A stretch of 7,682 bases of DNA, from positions 1-7,682 of the forward strand of contig PDRH01000054.1 of the NCBI GenBank assembly GCA_002748015.1. The letters run 5' to 3'. This DNA comes from Bacteroidota bacterium (GTDB taxonomy: Bacteria > Bacteroidota > Bacteroidia > Bacteroidales > CAJPTX01). Positions 5,770 to 7,682 of the stretch are shown here, in pieces. Below the pieces are notes generated by a model. It worked only from the letters and a program-made list of their open reading frames with translations, did no database searches and was not told where the DNA came from. Made by a program: the position numbers and the translations under genes. Numbering within the stretch: position 1 is the first letter of the stretch; each line of letters begins with the position of its first letter.

Positions 5770-7682
5770 CATACATACGCATGACCACAGGCGTAGTACC
5801 TACAACCTTGCTAAGCGAGGCTAGGTCGTATATGGTGGTGTCAGTAACCGGCGTAGCCCCCTCGTCGTAGGACACGTAGCCAAAGTTCCGACGGTAAAAC
5901 ACCCTGCCATCCTTAGCCGCTATGACCTGCATTCCCGGCATGGCGAGCTGCTTTAGGGCATTTTCGGCCAGCGAGTCCGCACGCGCAATGAGGCGAGGGT
6001 CTGCCCCCAGCTCGTGGGGGGATGCCTCTCCAAGGCGAATGGTGGTATCCACATCCAGGCCCGCCCCCCGCTCTAGCTCCGGAGGCACAGAAACGGGCAA
6101 ACGCCCGAAGGCCTTCCGTGCACCTACAAGTATCTGCGCCGCATTACGCTGAAAAGCCGGAGCATCATCGTAGGCCATTACTACATTGGCAAAGACATTC
6201 AGTGGGAAGAAGAAGCGAAGCGCATAGGGCGAACCGAAAAGCACCAGGGAGGTCGGCACACGTTCTGCACAGGCCTCGGCAAACTCGACAACGCCCTTGG
6301 GGATGCCGAAGCGCGAAGCTGGGGAGTAGCCTCTGGCACGCACGCAGATAATGGCATGCGTTTTGCCCTTCACCGCAGCCTTAGCCTGTCGAGCTAGACG
6401 CCCGGACTTCAAGTCGACCGCCATGGGCTGTAGCTTGGCATAATCTGCCATAGTACGCTCGAAGGCGGGAGAACCACCCGAAAAGAAGGATACATAGCCC
6501 GTGCTGGCTAGCTCCTCATTACTCAGAGGTATACGCCCCTTTGCCAACACGGTAAGGCTTTCGGCAGCGATATCATCAACAAGGTTCTGGTCATCCTGCG
6601 TTTTCAGGTCCTTCGGCAAACCCTTCACCTCAACGGTTTCGGCACTTTCTCCTATTGCCCAGTGCTTGGCTATCAGTATGCGTCGGCAGGTGCTATCCAC
6701 CCGCCCCTGCGATATACGGCCGCTCTCCACCTGCTGGGCTATAAGGTCAATCGCCCCCACGACCTCCTCCGGAAAGAGGAGGATATCCGCTCCGGCCTCG
6801 TAGGCCTTCAGGCAAACCTCGCTGGGGGATAGGCCTCCAACTGCTCCCTTCATGTTGAGGGCATCAGTAACTATCAGCCCCTCGAACCCCAGGGTATCTC
6901 GCAGCCAAGTTCTGTTGACCGCAGGGCTAAGGCTGGCCGGTTCGTTCTTTGCACAGCCCATGGCAGGAGCATCTATATGGGCCACCATGACCATAGGAAT
7001 CCCCCCCTGAACCAGGCTACGGAAGGGTGGGAGATCTCGCTCCCTAAGGGTCTTCATACCCGCCTCCAAGAAAGGCAAAGCCCGGTGCGAGTCCACCGAC
7101 GTACTACCATGCCCGGGGAAATGCTTCGCGCAGGGAATTACTCCGTTCTGCTGCATCCCCAGCATCATGGCCGAGGCGTAGGAAGACACCTGCTCCGGCG
7201 TATCCCCAAAGGAGCGCACGCCGATGACCGGGTTCAACGGATTGGAATTGACATCAGCCACTGGAGCGAAGTTCACATGGACCCCCATTCGACGCATCGA
7301 TTGGGCGATCTGCTGCCCCATCCTATAGGCAATCTGCGGCGTCCCCGTCCCGGCCAGAGCCATCGCCTTCGGGAAGACAGGCCCATCCGACAAGCGCATG
7401 CCCAAGCCCCACTCTGCGTCCATGGCTATGAGTAGAGGTATCCGGCTGGCCGCCTGGTAGGTATTGGTCAACTCCGCCTGACGCTTAGCCCCTCCCTGCA
7501 GAAAGAGAAGCCCCCCCACCCCCTGCTCCTTAACCAGGCTTAGCACCTCATTCTCCTGCTTAGCGTTACCCTTGGCATAGGCCGCCAGCATGAAGGACTG
7601 TGCAACCTTCTCACGTAGCGAAAGCGACTGCATCTGCTCATCTACCCACGCCAAGGCCACGCTATCGCCTAGGGAACGGCTT
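5738..7682 (-). CDS. Secreted GH3 beta-N-acetylhexosaminidase fused to a serine hydrolase, zero-frame part (5' partial)
   Basis: The frame is open to the window edge (seven more codons before the GTG at 7660), so the true start and the expected signal peptide lie outside. Numbering here is from that GTG. Residues 1 to about 340 are a NagZ-like GH3 barrel with KHFPGHG (179-185), D-S-H (190-192; the His is the likely acid/base) and I-V-T-D-A-L-N-M (Asp266 is the expected nucleophile). About 365-530 is a GH3 C-terminal domain ending in GRLPVSV. From about 550 a beta-lactamase-like domain starts, with its nucleophile motif SLSK at 615-618. The frame then meets a ten-A run and stops at 5738 after S-P-Y-R-T-L. 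With a -1 shift, about 983 residues lie in the window, fitting the roughly 1000-residue Bacteroidetes fusion family. GH3 enzymes of this type remove N-acetylglucosamine from muropeptides. Both active-site sets look intact apart from the frame break. Confidence 0.93.
   Translation of the reverse strand, partial: SRSLGDSVALAWVDEQMQSLSLREKVAQSFMLAAYAKGNAKQENEVLSLVKEQGVGGLLFLQGGAKRQAELTNTYQAASRIPLLIAMDAEWGLGMRLSDGPVFPKAMALAGTGTPQIAYRMGQQIAQSMRRMGVHVNFAPVADVNSNPLNPVIGVRSFGDTPEQVSSYASAMMLGMQQNGVIPCAKHFPGHGSTSVDSHRALPFLEAGMKTLRERDLPPFRSLVQGGIPMVMVAHIDAPAMGCAKNEPASLSPAVNRTWLRDTLGFEGLIVTDALNMKGAVGGLSPSEVCLKAYEAGADILLFPEEVVGAIDLIAQQVESGRISQGRVDSTCRRILIAKHWAIGESAETVEVKGLPKDLKTQDDQNLVDDIAAESLTVLAKGRIPLSNEELASTGYVSFFSGGSPAFERTMADYAKLQPMAVDLKSGRLARQAKAAVKGKTHAIICVRARGYSPASRFGIPKGVVEFAEACAERVPTSLVLFGSPYALRFFFPLNVFANVVMAYDDAPAFQRNAAQILVGARKAFGRLPVSVPPELERGAGLDVDTTIRLGEASPHELGADPRLIARADSLAENALKQLAMPGMQVIAAKDGRVFYRRNFGYVSYDEGATPVTDTTIYDLASLSKVVGTTPVVMRMYEKKKSPYRTL

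Overview
The window looks like chromosomal DNA from a GC-rich member of the Bacteroidetes, probably order Bacteroidales and perhaps close to Porphyromonas. Four things point that way: TAnnTTTG-type -7 promoter boxes instead of sigma70 hexamers, a lipoprotein whose acylated Cys is followed by a K-E-E surface-export signal, a large secreted GH3/beta-lactamase fusion of the kind common in Bacteroidales, and a PriA of about 825 residues. The genus is an inference.

Left part, plus strand (1-1817). The window opens inside an unrecognised gene of which only the last 88 codons are present. Eleven bases later comes an unrecognised lipoprotein of about 280 residues, so the two probably form an operon. 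After a 180-base gap with a Bacteroidetes-type promoter comes a secreted YfiR-like (DUF4154) protein, apparently transcribed alone and closed by a strong intrinsic terminator (1840-1875).

Middle (1886-2247). A promoter drives tRNA-Pro with anticodon GGG (1966-2040), followed at once by a strong terminator (2049-2076). Between this and the end of the convergent priA gene lie about 170 non-coding bases that contain nested inverted repeats.

Right part, minus strand (7682 down to 2248). A bifunctional cell-wall enzyme is followed after 5 bases by priA, the replication-restart helicase. The enzyme joins an N-terminal NagZ-like GH3 beta-N-acetylhexosaminidase to a C-terminal class C beta-lactamase-like serine hydrolase. 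Its 5' end lies outside the window.

The most interesting point is that this enzyme gene is not one open frame. It is broken at a run of ten A (minus strand) between the SxxK and YxD/HxG motifs of the hydrolase domain. The break has the layout of a programmed -1 frameshift: heptamer A_AAA_AAG in the correct phase, a 5-nt spacer, and a perfect 6-bp hairpin whose 3' arm holds the zero-frame stop. A -1 slip restores the full protein exactly. The alternatives are a homopolymer error in the assembly, a phase-variable tract, transcriptional slippage, or a genuine inactivating indel.
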